From assembly GCF_014694375.1 (NCBI RefSeq), contig NZ_JAAUWW010000001.1:1-64000 (forward strand): 64,000 nt of DNA, written 5' to 3'. This DNA comes from Vibrio sp. S17_S38. GTDB taxonomy: Bacteria > Pseudomonadota > Gammaproteobacteria > Enterobacterales > Vibrionaceae. Under the pieces are notes generated by a model. That model had not been told where the DNA came from and searched no databases. It saw only the letters and a list, made by a program, of their open reading frames with translations. Shown here in pieces: positions 42,099-52,037 of this stretch; positions within the stretch are counted from its first letter, which is position 1, and the number at the start of each line of letters is the position of its first letter. Both the position numbers and the translations under genes were made by a program.

Positions 42099-43685
42099 TT
42101 ATCTAGCGTATACAGCCGACACTCTTGATCTCGATATCATTGAAAGTACCAGACAAGACACCATGAAGGTTGCAGTAGAAGCAGCTAGTCCAAGCCACAC
42201 ATTCATAGTTAAACCAAGAACAAGAAAACCAACTGCAGAGATAAATGCTGTCAATAATGCGTACGGCAGTTGAGTTGAAACATGATCAATATGATCACAA
42301 CGTGCCCCCGTTGACGACAAAATCGTTGTGTCTGAAATTGGTGAACAATGATCGCCAAATACCGATCCTGCCAGTACCGCACTTAACATTGGTAACATTA
42401 ACGCTAAATCCGTTGCTCCTGCCATGTCGCCCGCTATTGGTAACATGATTCCAAAAGTCCCCCACGAAGTTCCTGTTGAAAATGCCATCACGCCAGATAA
42501 TAAGAATAAAATAACCGGCAACCAATGGTCATCAATGTTACCTTCAACCAAAGTAGAAAGATAAGCTCCAGTCCCCATGTCTTTAATAACAGAACCTATT
42601 GTCCATGCGAATATCAAAATCAAGATCGCACCAAACATAGATTTAGCACCAATCCATAAAGTATGAGATACATCTTTAATCGGTAAACGCTGTTTCCAAA
42701 CGGTATATAATGCAATAGCAAGCCCAACCAAAGCACCATAGCAAAGTGACATACCTACATCGGTATTTTCAAACGCTTTAAATATATTAAATTCTTGTCC
42801 ATCCGCTTCTAATGCTAAAGCACCTAAATAGACAATAAAAAACATGGTGGCAACAATCAATCCAACAATAGGTAGTATAAGGTCAGAAACTGAGCCAGTT
42901 TTACTCTCTTCAATATCAGATTCTTCAGTTAAATCGCGAATACCCTCTTCATCATCAAAGCCCAATCCTTGTGAAGCTTTAATTTCCTCACGACGCATTG
43001 GACCAATATCTAACTGGAACCAAACGACAGCAAAGACCATTGCAAGAGCAAAAATGGCATAGAAATTCATAGGAATAAGGCGGACATAAGCCCCTAATGC
43101 TGAATATTCAGTAATGCCGTGAGACACTAGAATGCCGCTAACCACTGTCATGATGTAAGCGCCCCAACTTGAAGCAGGCATTAGTACACACATTGGTGCC
43201 GCTGTTGAATCTAAAATATAAGCAAGTTTTGAACGAGAAACATAATAACGATCAGTGACAGGACGAGCGATAGCGCCAACTGCTAAACTATTAAAGTAAT
43301 CATCGATAAAGATAAACACACCGAGCCATGCTGCCAATAGCTTCGCACCACGTTTACTTTTAATGCGAGTTTGTGCCCATTCTGCAAATGCATAGGTTCC
43401 ACCAGATAAGGTCAGCAATGCTGTTGTCATACCCAATATAATTAAGAAGGCAACAATACTCATATTCCAGGAGTTAATGCCACCCTCAGAAATAAACACA
43501 GCAAGAACTTTGCCACTGATGTAAGAAAAAGTATTTAATAAAGAATAATCAGCTAATAATATGCCACCCAACAAGATGCCAAGCCCAAGCGATAACAAAA
43601 CGCGACGAGTCAAAATAGCCATGCTTAAAGCAACAATGGGAGGAAGTAACGATTCCGGAGAAGAAGTAAAATCTATCAAGTTCAT
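42099..43685 (-). CDS. NhaC-family Na+/H+ antiporter-like membrane protein
   Basis: 528 residues with about 11 or 12 membrane helices and the NhaC family pattern, including WLGVFIFIDDYFNSLAVGAI, DSTAAPMCVLMPASSWGAY and SVFGDHCSPISDTTILSS. A charged loop (about residues 235-265) is cytoplasmic. The real ion or substrate is not certain; relatives include sodium and carboxylate/amine exchangers. The start is the ATG giving MNLIDF; a TTG five codons earlier is weaker. Downstream end faces the his leader. Confidence 0.85.
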   Translation of the reverse strand: MNLIDFTSSPESLLPPIVALSMAILTRRVLLSLGLGILLGGILLADYSLLNTFSYISGKVLAVFISEGGINSWNMSIVAFLIILGMTTALLTLSGGTYAFAEWAQTRIKSKRGAKLLAAWLGVFIFIDDYFNSLAVGAIARPVTDRYYVSRSKLAYILDSTAAPMCVLMPASSWGAYIMTVVSGILVSHGITEYSALGAYVRLIPMNFYAIFALAMVFAVVWFQLDIGPMRREEIKASQGLGFDDEEGIRDLTEESDIEESKTGSVSDLILPIVGLIVATMFFIVYLGALALEADGQEFNIFKAFENTDVGMSLCYGALVGLAIALYTVWKQRLPIKDVSHTLWIGAKSMFGAILILIFAWTIGSVIKDMGTGAYLSTLVEGNIDDHWLPVILFLLSGVMAFSTGTSWGTFGIMLPIAGDMAGATDLALMLPMLSAVLAGSVFGDHCSPISDTTILSSTGARCDHIDHVSTQLPYALLTAFISAVGFLVLGLTMNVWLGLAASTATFMVSCLVLSMISRSRVSAVYAR

Positions 43686-44383
43686 GATCTTAAAAACCAA
43701 AATTGGTCAGAGATCTACTGCAGAAAAAGATATTCTTTGAAGATATTCAAACAATACAACATTTAACAATAAACAAATCATAGATGAGATTTGCCTACAG
43801 TAGCGCTCCATAGTACGGTAATAAACATACTTAAATACTTATACCAACGAATCTAAGTACAAACTATGGCAGTGATACACTTATTTAATGCATCCCCAGC
43901 AAGTGATTGAGATAAATCATAATAAAATAAATGATATAGCGATTATTTTATCCTTACTTCGGCAAAAGCCCCTTTCACTTATAATCACAGGCATCACCCT
44001 AATATAAGTTACTGATGAAATTTGCACCTCTACATCCTTTCACTAGATCAACCCAGTAAACACTATCAAACTAGAGTATATACGAGTCAGTAAGAAAAGA
44101 TTCGACGTATTGTAATGATCAAAACAGAAATGGCAAGATAAATGACTAAAACTGAGATTTAATCAATGAATGCCTGAGTATTGATTCAGAACAATAATGA
44201 AACACTATATAAAACAATTTGAAATATTATTGAACTAAGTCTAAATTTAGTTATCACAATAATTAATGCCAATTGATTAAAATACTATTTCACTTATAAA
44301 ATAAACAGCGCTACTATGCGTATATAAATAGTATTTGACGCATTCACGTGATTAAATTAAATACAGCCCATATAGGAAATCCC
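43686..44383. other. Long AT-rich region upstream of hns
   Basis: About 700 bases with no coding ORF. It holds the divergent promoters for the antiporter and hns. Such long, AT-rich regions are typical of hns genes, which repress themselves. Confidence 0.5.
44273..44300 (+). promoter_or_regulatory. Candidate hns promoter
   Basis: TTGATT and TATAAA are 16 bases apart (4/6 and 5/6 matches), about 85 bases before the hns start. Confidence 0.4.
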
Positions 44384-44800
44384 ATGTCAGAAATCAAAAA
44401 ATCGGCGCTTCTTAATATCCGCAGTCTTCGTGCTTTTACTCGTGAAGAATTCACATTACAAGAATTAGAAGAGCTAATTGAAAAACTTTCAACAGTTTAC
44501 GAAGAAAGAAAAGAAATTGAAGAGGAAGAGCTAGCACAACAAGCTCAACGTGATGCAAAACTTGCTGAATACGCTGATATGATTGCGAAAGATGGCATCA
44601 ACCTTGAAGATCTTATCGCAGCAATGAATGGCACTGAAGTTAAAACTAAATCACGTAAGAAACGTGAACCTCGCCCTGCTAAATATGAATACATGCTAAA
44701 TGGCGTGCGTAAAACTTGGACAGGTCAAGGACGTACACCATCTCAGATTCAAGAAGCCTTAGATGCTGGCAAGTCAATAGATACATTTTTAATCAAATAA
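44384..44800 (+). CDS. hns: H-NS family nucleoid-associated protein
   Basis: 138 residues: N-terminal oligomerisation coiled coil (about 1-65, rich in Glu/Lys/Leu), basic linker (VKTKSRKKREPRPAKY) and C-terminal DNA-binding domain with the TWTGQGRTP motif that binds AT-rich minor grooves. Global repressor of transferred and AT-rich genes. Start is MSEIKKS with AGGAAA upstream. V. cholerae calls this gene vicH or hns. Confidence 0.95.
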   Translation: MSEIKKSALLNIRSLRAFTREEFTLQELEELIEKLSTVYEERKEIEEEELAQQAQRDAKLAEYADMIAKDGINLEDLIAAMNGTEVKTKSRKKREPRPAKYEYMLNGVRKTWTGQGRTPSQIQEALDAGKSIDTFLIK

Positions 44801-44814
44801 AAACTTATATATTA

Positions 44815-44850
44815 ACAAAAAAGGATGACTAAATTAGTCATCCTTTTTTG
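44815..44850. terminator. Bidirectional terminator between hns and gsk
   Basis: A 15-base perfect stem (AAAAAAGGATGACTA and its complement) with a three-base loop and T-runs on both strands. Confidence 0.85.
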
Positions 44851-44920
44851 TATTTACTATTTTATTTAATACCTATAAATAAAGCACTTATAAATACCTG
44901 ATAAATATTAGCCGTAAATA

Positions 44921-46225
44921 TTACCGCTCCCAATACGCTTCTTCTAAGCTATCTTCTTTCTCAGGTAACCCACGAGACAAACGTGGTGAATGTTGTGCTA
45001 ATACTTCATAACTTACTCGATTCGCATACTTACACACTTGAGAAAATGAAGAATAAGTTAGATACGAATATTCATGCTTACTTGAATTAGGAATATTTTC
45101 TCTATGATATTTATTAGCAGCCATATCATGCAAAATAGCCGATAAAGCAGCATCTCCTGCGCCGTTAGTATTCATTATCTTCTCTGGTCCACCCATATAA
45201 GGCGCTATATGAGAATATACTTTGATCGGATTTTCACATTCAAGGTGGCGTGTCGGACGGCTAAATTCATAACGATTAAATTCCGCAATCGCACCCGGTA
45301 GCAAAGGCAAACTAGTTTCGCGCTTTGCATCTTCCTCCGTATAACCGGCCATATATAATCCAACTGGCCCCGCAGTGCACAATACCAAATCAACCCAATC
45401 CAATGCTTTATCAGATGCTAGTAATGGATCTTTTTCATCCGTTAAGGCTTCCGCCTCTTCTTCGTTCATGGCTAAAACAGACACATGCTGCTGGATAAAG
45501 TCGCGCCAATATTCTGGATCATCTTGAATCACATATTTCGTACCTAAAGTTAGAACAACCGGCACGTGATGCTTCTTAGCGTATTCAATCGCCTGCATTG
45601 TGGCTGCTGGCATTGGGTCGCCCGGTTTGCAACGCACAAGATAAGCGGTTAACACCAAAGCTGAGGCATCCGGAAAAATAGATTCTGGAATACTAGAGGG
45701 CAAAAGTTGATTCATTTTCCCTTCACTAATCGCAAAAGTTCTTTCACCATTATCGCTGATCAAGGCAAAGCAACGGCCAATCGCCCCATCCACACCTTGT
45801 AAGTAATTTAAATCCATACGGCTTGAGGTATTACAAATATATCGATAGCCATAACTACCAATTTTAATATTCTTACTCATTACCCCTAATAATGTTGATT
45901 TATCATCCGCGAGTACAGAATAATTATGTAGCGTATTACCAATTGTACCACCAGCAAATTCATCAGTAATTAAATCCATTTCTTTCAATTCATTATATAA
46001 ATCTTCGGCTCTAATATCATCTAATACTAATGAATGACCTTTGCTCAGTTGGTATTTGTCAATAAGATCATCGCTCACCTTCGCTTCAATATCGACTAGA
46101 GTTTGATCAATACCAATAATATGTGTTCGCGTCATTCTTTTGCTTTCTTGCGCTTGAGTCACTAAAGGATCACGGGCATGAACAGGGAAATAATGTTTGG
46201 ATTTACGTTGGCCGGGGAATTTCAT
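44921..46225 (-). CDS. gsk: Inosine-guanosine kinase
   Basis: Phosphorylates inosine and guanosine in purine salvage. 434 residues of the PfkB/ribokinase family. The TTGACC-like start IIGIDQTLVDIEAKV, FAGGTIGNTLHNYSVLADD and the NTNGAGDAALSA catalytic signature (Asp) are present. Length matches E. coli Gsk. Convergent with hns. Confidence 0.95.
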   Translation of the reverse strand: MKFPGQRKSKHYFPVHARDPLVTQAQESKRMTRTHIIGIDQTLVDIEAKVSDDLIDKYQLSKGHSLVLDDIRAEDLYNELKEMDLITDEFAGGTIGNTLHNYSVLADDKSTLLGVMSKNIKIGSYGYRYICNTSSRMDLNYLQGVDGAIGRCFALISDNGERTFAISEGKMNQLLPSSIPESIFPDASALVLTAYLVRCKPGDPMPAATMQAIEYAKKHHVPVVLTLGTKYVIQDDPEYWRDFIQQHVSVLAMNEEEAEALTDEKDPLLASDKALDWVDLVLCTAGPVGLYMAGYTEEDAKRETSLPLLPGAIAEFNRYEFSRPTRHLECENPIKVYSHIAPYMGGPEKIMNTNGAGDAALSAILHDMAANKYHRENIPNSSKHEYSYLTYSSFSQVCKYANRVSYEVLAQHSPRLSRGLPEKEDSLEEAYWER

Positions 46226-46335
46226 AATCGGTTTATATACTGTGTAATGAGGACAGGATTATAAATTGTAGCGAGAGTTTTCAATATCATCAATACAGCG
46301 AAAAATAGCAAACGGTTGCAAGTCAAATTAACTGC

Positions 46336-46363
46336 AATAAAAAAGCGATCCTAAGATCGCCTT
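46336..46363 (-). terminator. Terminator after the DUF2057 gene
   Basis: On the minus strand GGCGATC and GATCGCT pair around TTAG and run into TTTTTTATTGC. Confidence 0.78.
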
Positions 46364-46393
46364 ATACAAAATAGAGTGCATACGCGGTAAAAA

Positions 46394-47032
46394 TTAATTC
46401 TGGTCAATTAACCATTTTTGAAATTCTTTACGCTCACTTGGTGAGGCTTTTAAATACCACATTTGTAATTGTGCACTATTTTCAGATAATGCTCCGTTAC
46501 CTGTTTTTGGTAACGATTTAAGTGTCGCGGTCGTACCCACTGAAATCGCTGCAATTCCACCACGTTGATTATAATCGGTGACATCTTGAATAAAATTACG
46601 ACCAAATTGTACGCCATCAGCATCTAGTTTATCTTGTATGACTTCAATCGACTGTTTATCGGCATCAACTAACGACCATTCAAAAGTCTTAATTTCTTGA
46701 CGAGCTTGATTTAAATCTCGATAAGTTGGCAGTTCAAAGGTTAACTGTGTGTCAGTGGCAGTGAACTTAGCGACGACCACATCACTATAAGCCTTTCTTA
46801 CAGTATCATTTTCATCCACACTAGGCTGAAATTTAAACAAAATTTGGTTTTCACCATCAGGAAGCACCAAAGTTTTATCACCAAAGAAACCACCTCCTTC
46901 CGTATGAGGCTTTAAGGAATTCACTACTAACAGGTTAATACTATCTGGAATAACAATTTTCACTTCTGCAAATGACACATGGCTAACCAATAATCCCAAA
47001 CAACCTATAGCTGAAATAACCAATCGTTTCAT
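46394..47032 (-). CDS. DUF2057 (UPF0319, YccT/CsgI-like) periplasmic protein
   Basis: 212 residues with a signal peptide (cleavage near VSFA|EV, residue 22) and the DUF2057 pattern: IPDSINLLVVNSLKPH, LPDGENQILFKFQ, and a helical C-terminus ending LQMWYLKASPSERKEFQKW. E. coli YccT (CsgI) of this family was reported to hinder curli assembly, but curli genes are not in this window, so the role here is open. Confidence 0.85.
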   Translation of the reverse strand: MKRLVISAIGCLGLLVSHVSFAEVKIVIPDSINLLVVNSLKPHTEGGGFFGDKTLVLPDGENQILFKFQPSVDENDTVRKAYSDVVVAKFTATDTQLTFELPTYRDLNQARQEIKTFEWSLVDADKQSIEVIQDKLDADGVQFGRNFIQDVTDYNQRGGIAAISVGTTATLKSLPKTGNGALSENSAQLQMWYLKASPSERKEFQKWLIDQN

Positions 47033-47171
47033 TATTATTCCTTTTCTTTATTTACATTAAATACCATAACGATAGAACTATAAATATTACCTGAAAACCG
47101 AATCTCGTAGAATATTTGTTTCTCTTTTTTCTAATAAGAAAGAAACTAACGTGCATCTATTCATCAAATTC

Positions 47172-47205
47172 AAGTAAAAAAAAAGCTCGGTATAATACCG
47201 AGCTT
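47172..47205 (-). terminator. Terminator of the porin gene
   Basis: On the minus strand AAGCTCGGTA and TACCGAGCTT pair around three bases and run into TTTTTTTTT, 22 bases past the porin stop. Confidence 0.85.
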
Positions 47206-47227
47206 CTAGTGTTATTCAGTAATTTGA

Positions 47228-48268
47228 TTACCAGTAGAAACGAGCACCAAGACCGAAGTTAAAAGAATCATCAACTTTTTGTGCTTTAACAGGTTCTTGA
47301 TCATTATCAGTAAAGCCTAGAGTAGTACCATCAGAATAACTACCTTCAGCAAATACACGAGCCCAGCTAGAGAATTTATATTCTAAGCCTACAAAGATAT
47401 TAGTACCATCTTCATCAGCATTATTGTAAGCATCTGTTGCATCTTGAGTTACAAATTCATAGCCACCGTATAAAGATGTTTTATCAATAAAGGTCCAGTA
47501 ACCACCAACAGAAATTGCATTTTGATCAACTTTGCCTGCACCATCATTATTCTTTAGTTGAGAACCATAATAAGTACCGCTTAATTGCAGATTATTTAAT
47601 ACATCATATATTACGGTTGCTTCATAATATGTATTACTTATATCCATCGTATTAGTGCCAGCAACATCAAATGCATGGTTACGGTTGTAACCACCACCAA
47701 CGTGGAAGCTTAAATCGCCATAAGTAGCGCCTACGAATGCTTCAGCAAGATCGCTGTTTTGTGATGTATTATCATTAAAACCATAAGTCGCTTTTACCCA
47801 CCAGTTATCTAAATCTAGAGAGTATTTAATTTGTGAATCGTGCAATGCGCCATTTAGTTGGCTATAAAGGTTACCTGAACCACCGTACATGTATGAGTAA
47901 TCTGTACCACCAAGATCATCAGACGTTGTCCAATCGCGACCAAATTGAATAGTTCCAAGCTCAGTTGCAAAACCAACCATGTGACGACGAACAGTAACAT
48001 CATTGCTGCTATTCGCTGGAACACCTAATTCGATAGTAGCTAATGCGTCAAAATTGTCAGAAATCGCATATACGCCATTAACACCAATACGAGAAGAGCC
48101 TGTTGTTAAATCACCATTGTGGTCATTTGAATCATCAAATCTCATTTCAGTACGAAGTTGACCATAAAAATCAACTGAACCACCATCTTGATTGTAAATC
48201 TCTGCTGCGTTTACAGAACCAGCGACTGCTGTTGCTGCGATAGCTAACGATAGAAGCGTTTTTTTCAT
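47228..48268 (-). CDS. General outer-membrane porin (OmpU/OmpC type)
   Basis: 346 residues: signal peptide (cleavage at VNA|AEIYNQDG, residue 21-22), then a beta-barrel of alternating hydrophobic strands with the first-strand motif VDFYGQLRTEMRFD, a PEFGR-like stretch in the L3 region (GTIQFGRDWTTSDDLGG), and a C-terminal Phe/aromatic strand ending GLGARFYW. Acidic surface and Asn/Asp-rich loops are typical of marine porins. It cannot be named OmpU or OmpT with certainty. Confidence 0.92.
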   Translation of the reverse strand: MKKTLLSLAIAATAVAGSVNAAEIYNQDGGSVDFYGQLRTEMRFDDSNDHNGDLTTGSSRIGVNGVYAISDNFDALATIELGVPANSSNDVTVRRHMVGFATELGTIQFGRDWTTSDDLGGTDYSYMYGGSGNLYSQLNGALHDSQIKYSLDLDNWWVKATYGFNDNTSQNSDLAEAFVGATYGDLSFHVGGGYNRNHAFDVAGTNTMDISNTYYEATVIYDVLNNLQLSGTYYGSQLKNNDGAGKVDQNAISVGGYWTFIDKTSLYGGYEFVTQDATDAYNNADEDGTNIFVGLEYKFSSWARVFAEGSYSDGTTLGFTDNDQEPVKAQKVDDSFNFGLGARFYW

Positions 48269-48899
48269 AATAATCCACTGCCTTTAATTAATGTGAAATT
48301 CCCTTTGGGATTCCTTTCTTTATTTTTTATGCTCATCGGTCAATCCAACCAACAGGCGATACATCTGATTCGCACCTCAAGATTGCTAAAGTTCCATGAA
48401 ACTGTCAAATATTATAAAAAAAAATAAATCAAACATAAAAATTAATAAAAAACATTAATAAACAAATAGATATAACAAATTACAAGCCATTACATTCAAA
48501 ATGTAGAGCACTTCAATGTCAACACAGATCATAAAAACACAACATAAAATCAGAATATAAAAACACAAAATACAAATAAACAAGTTGAATACACTAAAAA
48601 ATAAAAGGTTACCGATATTTTTATATAAAGACATGTGAGCAATGTTCAAAATTGAATCACTTGGTAAAGTTCAATCTATTTTTGTGATAAAGCTCCTGTT
48701 TTCATTAGATAAAGGTAAGACTTCTACCTAAATTTATGCACAACCCAATAAAACGTCGTATTTAATGATTACTAAACCATGAATAAACAACGTACAAAAA
48801 ACCTTCCGCTTCACTGTACTTACCCTCACAAAATATACTATTGATATGACTTACCGCTGTTTATGCTACTATCCCCGCGTTCCTTTATGAGAGTTAGTT
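48269..48899. other. Regulatory region between the porin and dinG
   Basis: About 630 very AT-rich bases. A small hairpin lies in the porin leader (GGAATCCC/GGGAATTTC, 48297-48316). An extended -10 (TGCTACTAT, 48864-48872) near dinG may be its promoter. A 64-codon ORF at 48455-48649 on the minus strand is low-complexity and most likely chance. Confidence 0.45.
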
Positions 48900-50990
48900 A
48901 TGCTGTCGCCAACCATCCAAAAAGCCATAAAACAAAGCTATCAAAATCTGACCCACCAACTTGATGGTTTCATCCCTCGTCGGGCGCAGAATTATCTAGT
49001 GGCTGAAATAGCAAAAACCTTATCGGGTAGTTACCACGAATCCAATCGAATGATCGTGGCCGAAGCCGGAACCGGTATTGGTAAGTCTCTTGCTTATTTA
49101 ATGGCTACCGTTCCTTTTGCGCAGTTTAGCCAAAAGAAAATCATTATTTCGACTGCCACTGTCGCTCTGCAAGAACAACTAGTTCATAAAGACATACCAC
49201 TTTATCGCCGCCTTACAGAAACGCCCTTTAGCTTTTTATTAGCCAAAGGTCGCCAACGTTATTGCTGCCTAGAAAAATTAGCACTTGCGAGCGGTGAAAA
49301 TGCGCCAGAATCCGGCGGTGCGCAACTAGGCATGTTCGAATCTAAACCTAAAACAAAAGACATCGAATTACTGCAATCCTTATATAAGGCAATCAGCAAT
49401 AATAAATGGGATGGCGACAGAGACAGTTGGCCAGCGACGATTCAGGATGATCTTTGGAAAATCATCGCCAGTGATAAGCACAGTTGCAATAATTCCATGC
49501 CATCACATCGCGATTGTCCTTTCCAAAAATCACGCGCCAATTTAGATAAAGTCGATGTAATCATTGCCAATCACAGTTTAGTGATGGCCGATATTGATTT
49601 AGGCGGCGGCGTAATTTTGCCAGAACCAGAGCAAAGTATTTATATTTTCGATGAAGCGCATCATCTGCCAAATGTCGCACGCGAGCATGCTTCCGCCGCC
49701 GCAAGTTTAAAAGGTGCCGCCAGTTGGCTTGAAACGCTCAATAAGGCGGTATCTAAATTTGTAGGTCTCACTGATCTCAAACGCAGTGGCCGCTTTCAAA
49801 ATGAATTAACCGATGCTATTCAGCAACTGGTCCCTTCACTGACTCAATTAAGTCAGCAGTTTAATGCGGAACAATTCAAAGACAACATTTACCGTTTTGA
49901 GCATGGTGAACTCCCTCAATGGCTTGAAGAAGAATCAAAGGGCTTGAAGCTTTTAACTCAAAAAGCCAATAAAGCCATGGCAAAAATAATCGATTTAATT
50001 ACCGAAAGAGTCAAAGATGGTGAATTATCTAATCGACTCGCCGAACCCGCACTGGCTGAAGCTGGTTTCTTTTTACAACGATTAGAAAACTTAGCCAAAG
50101 TATGGAGCTTGATGGCCGAGCCTAATCATGAAAAAGGGGCACCACTGGCACGATGGTTAGAAGTGAGCTCTGAGCGTGATAACGATTTTACCGTTAACGT
50201 CTCACCATTAGAAATTGGTTGGCGACTTGATCAGCAGTTATGGAGCCGGTGTCACGGTGGAGTTTTAGTTTCTGCCACCATGCGAGCGTTGAATTCATTT
50301 CAATACTTTGCTATTCAAGCTGGGATCAGTTTAAAACCAGAGGATGCCACTCAATTTTTGGCATTAGCATCTCCTTTCGACTATACCAATAATGCAGAAT
50401 TATTGATCCCAAAACTTAAATTAGAACCTCAGCACCCAGATTTCACAGAATACTTAATTGAACTTCTCCCTCAATATATAGAAGAAAAAAAAGCAAACTT
50501 GGTGCTGTTCTCATCTTATTGGCAAATGAATAAAGTCACCGAAGCCCTCGATAAAATAGCCATTAAAAATAAATGGAACTTACAGGTTCAAGGCAAAGCT
50601 TCTCGGGGTGAGATCCTAAAAAAACACAGTGCTTATTGTCAGTTCGGCCAAACTAGCGTGCTATTTGGAACCGGTAGCTTTTCAGAAGGATTAGATTTAC
50701 CCGGCAACCTTTTGGAAAACTTGATCATTACAAAAATACCATTTGGCGTCCCCACATCCCCTGTGGAAGAAGCACACTCGGAATATATCAGCCATAAAGG
50801 CGGCAATCCTTTTTTGCAAATATCCGTTCCTGAAGCCAGTAAAAAACTGATCCAATCGGTAGGGCGACTGCTGCGTAAAGAGCAAGATTCTGGTAGAGTC
50901 GTGTTACTTGATCGCCGCATCGTTACCAAGCGTTATGGCAAAGCATTATTAGATTCATTACCGCCATTTTCTCGCAAAGTGGAATATTAA
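48900..50990 (+). CDS. dinG: ATP-dependent DNA helicase DinG
   Basis: Iron-sulphur XPD-like helicase that unwinds forks, D-loops and R-loops. 696 residues with Walker A EAGTGIGKSLAYL, the DEAH box FDEAHHL, four cysteines for a [4Fe-4S] cluster (RYCC, SCNN, RDCPF region between residues 120 and 205), and GTGSFSEGLDLPG plus VGRLLRKEQDSGRV for motifs V and VI. No clear LexA box is seen. Confidence 0.95.
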   Translation: MLSPTIQKAIKQSYQNLTHQLDGFIPRRAQNYLVAEIAKTLSGSYHESNRMIVAEAGTGIGKSLAYLMATVPFAQFSQKKIIISTATVALQEQLVHKDIPLYRRLTETPFSFLLAKGRQRYCCLEKLALASGENAPESGGAQLGMFESKPKTKDIELLQSLYKAISNNKWDGDRDSWPATIQDDLWKIIASDKHSCNNSMPSHRDCPFQKSRANLDKVDVIIANHSLVMADIDLGGGVILPEPEQSIYIFDEAHHLPNVAREHASAAASLKGAASWLETLNKAVSKFVGLTDLKRSGRFQNELTDAIQQLVPSLTQLSQQFNAEQFKDNIYRFEHGELPQWLEEESKGLKLLTQKANKAMAKIIDLITERVKDGELSNRLAEPALAEAGFFLQRLENLAKVWSLMAEPNHEKGAPLARWLEVSSERDNDFTVNVSPLEIGWRLDQQLWSRCHGGVLVSATMRALNSFQYFAIQAGISLKPEDATQFLALASPFDYTNNAELLIPKLKLEPQHPDFTEYLIELLPQYIEEKKANLVLFSSYWQMNKVTEALDKIAIKNKWNLQVQGKASRGEILKKHSAYCQFGQTSVLFGTGSFSEGLDLPGNLLENLIITKIPFGVPTSPVEEAHSEYISHKGGNPFLQISVPEASKKLIQSVGRLLRKEQDSGRVVLLDRRIVTKRYGKALLDSLPPFSRKVEY

Positions 50991-51132
50991 TCGGATTGAC
51001 TTGATTGACGAATAAGTAAACTTGCAGCCATTCATCACTTCAAGGGGGAAATACCTCAATAATTTATGTGATGGCGATTAAGCTTGCTTACCAAGTATGG
51101 TTCTAACAATTTAAGCCGCCAAAAAGGTGTTT

Positions 51133-51699
51133 ATGAATACATTCAGCGACATTGCAGCAAAATTAGAACAATTGTCGATACAAGCAAAAGAACGAGATAA
51201 ACAAAAAGGTGAGCATCATCAGGCGTTATTTGATGAACACTTATTTCGTTGTCGTGCTCGCTTGTTGGCTCCTTGCGTAGCAGAAACACTCACCACTTAT
51301 GACACGATTCTAAAAGAAAAAACGGCAAAACGGTTAACCGCATTACGAGCAGAGTATTTAACTCAGCTTCTATTATCTCAATTAGCAGCGATACAGCGAG
51401 AGTTAGCCACTCAGAAAATCCGCAATACTGAAATTAAGCACAGTAGCTATTATCGAAAAACCATCAGCGAGCTATATCAAGACTTATCGCAACACCAAGA
51501 ATGGGAAACTAGACTTTCTGATTTGGTTCGTCAAAAAACGGCTGCTTTAAATCAATGCGGACAACATAACCAAACGCAAGCACAGCAAGATTTAATGGCA
51601 GCAGAGCAACGTTTAGAACGATGTAAAGCTGCAATATTAAAAATTGAAAGGAAGATAACTTACCGCGAACAACATAACCCAAGTAATGATTATGTCTAA
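51133..51699 (+). CDS. priC: Primosomal replication protein PriC
   Basis: Helps reload DnaB helicase at stalled forks. 188 residues, all-helical, rich in Gln/Arg/Leu, with the FDEHLFRCRARLLAPCVAET block and an SSYYRKTISELYQDLSQHQEWE segment of the PriC family. The start with AAAGG five bases upstream is preferred over the GTG two codons earlier. It overlaps the next gene by eight bases, as with E. coli priC-ybaM. Confidence 0.88.
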   Translation: MNTFSDIAAKLEQLSIQAKERDKQKGEHHQALFDEHLFRCRARLLAPCVAETLTTYDTILKEKTAKRLTALRAEYLTQLLLSQLAAIQRELATQKIRNTEIKHSSYYRKTISELYQDLSQHQEWETRLSDLVRQKTAALNQCGQHNQTQAQQDLMAAEQRLERCKAAILKIERKITYREQHNPSNDYV

Positions 51700-51895
51700 C
51701 GAATTAAATACAAATACCGATCAAGACTCTCGCATTGAAAGCCCATTAAACTCCGCGCCTGCCGAAGTAAAACTGGCGGTCGATTTGATTTATTTACTCG
51801 AAAGTAATGAGATCGATTCACAAGTTGCGCTAAATGCTATCGAAATAGTTAAAAAAGATCTGGAGAGAAAAATCAGGTCAAACGTAAACGATTAA
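51692..51895 (+). CDS. ybaM: YbaM-like DUF2496 protein
   Basis: 67 residues. The core APAEVKLAVDLIYLLESNEI and ALNAIEIVKKDLERKI match E. coli YbaM, with an extra N-terminal stretch. Function unknown. It overlaps priC and must be co-translated with it. Confidence 0.85.
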   Translation: MSNELNTNTDQDSRIESPLNSAPAEVKLAVDLIYLLESNEIDSQVALNAIEIVKKDLERKIRSNVND

Positions 51896-51954
51896 TCCCG
51901 AAAAACCACAAGTTCAATAATCCTGATTCCTATCTAGTCACTTCTCAAAGCATC

Positions 51955-51997
51955 AAAAAAGGCTTAGTCTCATTTTTATCTAAGAGCTAAGCCTTTT
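51955..51997. terminator. Bidirectional terminator between ybaM and htpX
   Basis: AAAAGGCTTAG pairs with CTAAGCCTTTT across a loop of 19 bases, with T-rich flanks on both strands. Confidence 0.65.
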
Positions 51998-52037
51998 CAT
52001 ATTGATTAAGCGTAAATACTATTTGGTATGTAATCGA

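Noticed and set aside
48455..48649. 64-codon ORF on the minus strand between porin and dinG
   Set aside because: Low-complexity, Ile/Leu/Cys-rich translation of very AT-rich DNA without a ribosome site or family features.
48857..48872. Possible LexA box before dinG (CTGT-N8-CTAT)
   Set aside because: Only one half matches the ACAG/CTGT pattern. The second half fails, so SOS control of dinG is not supported.
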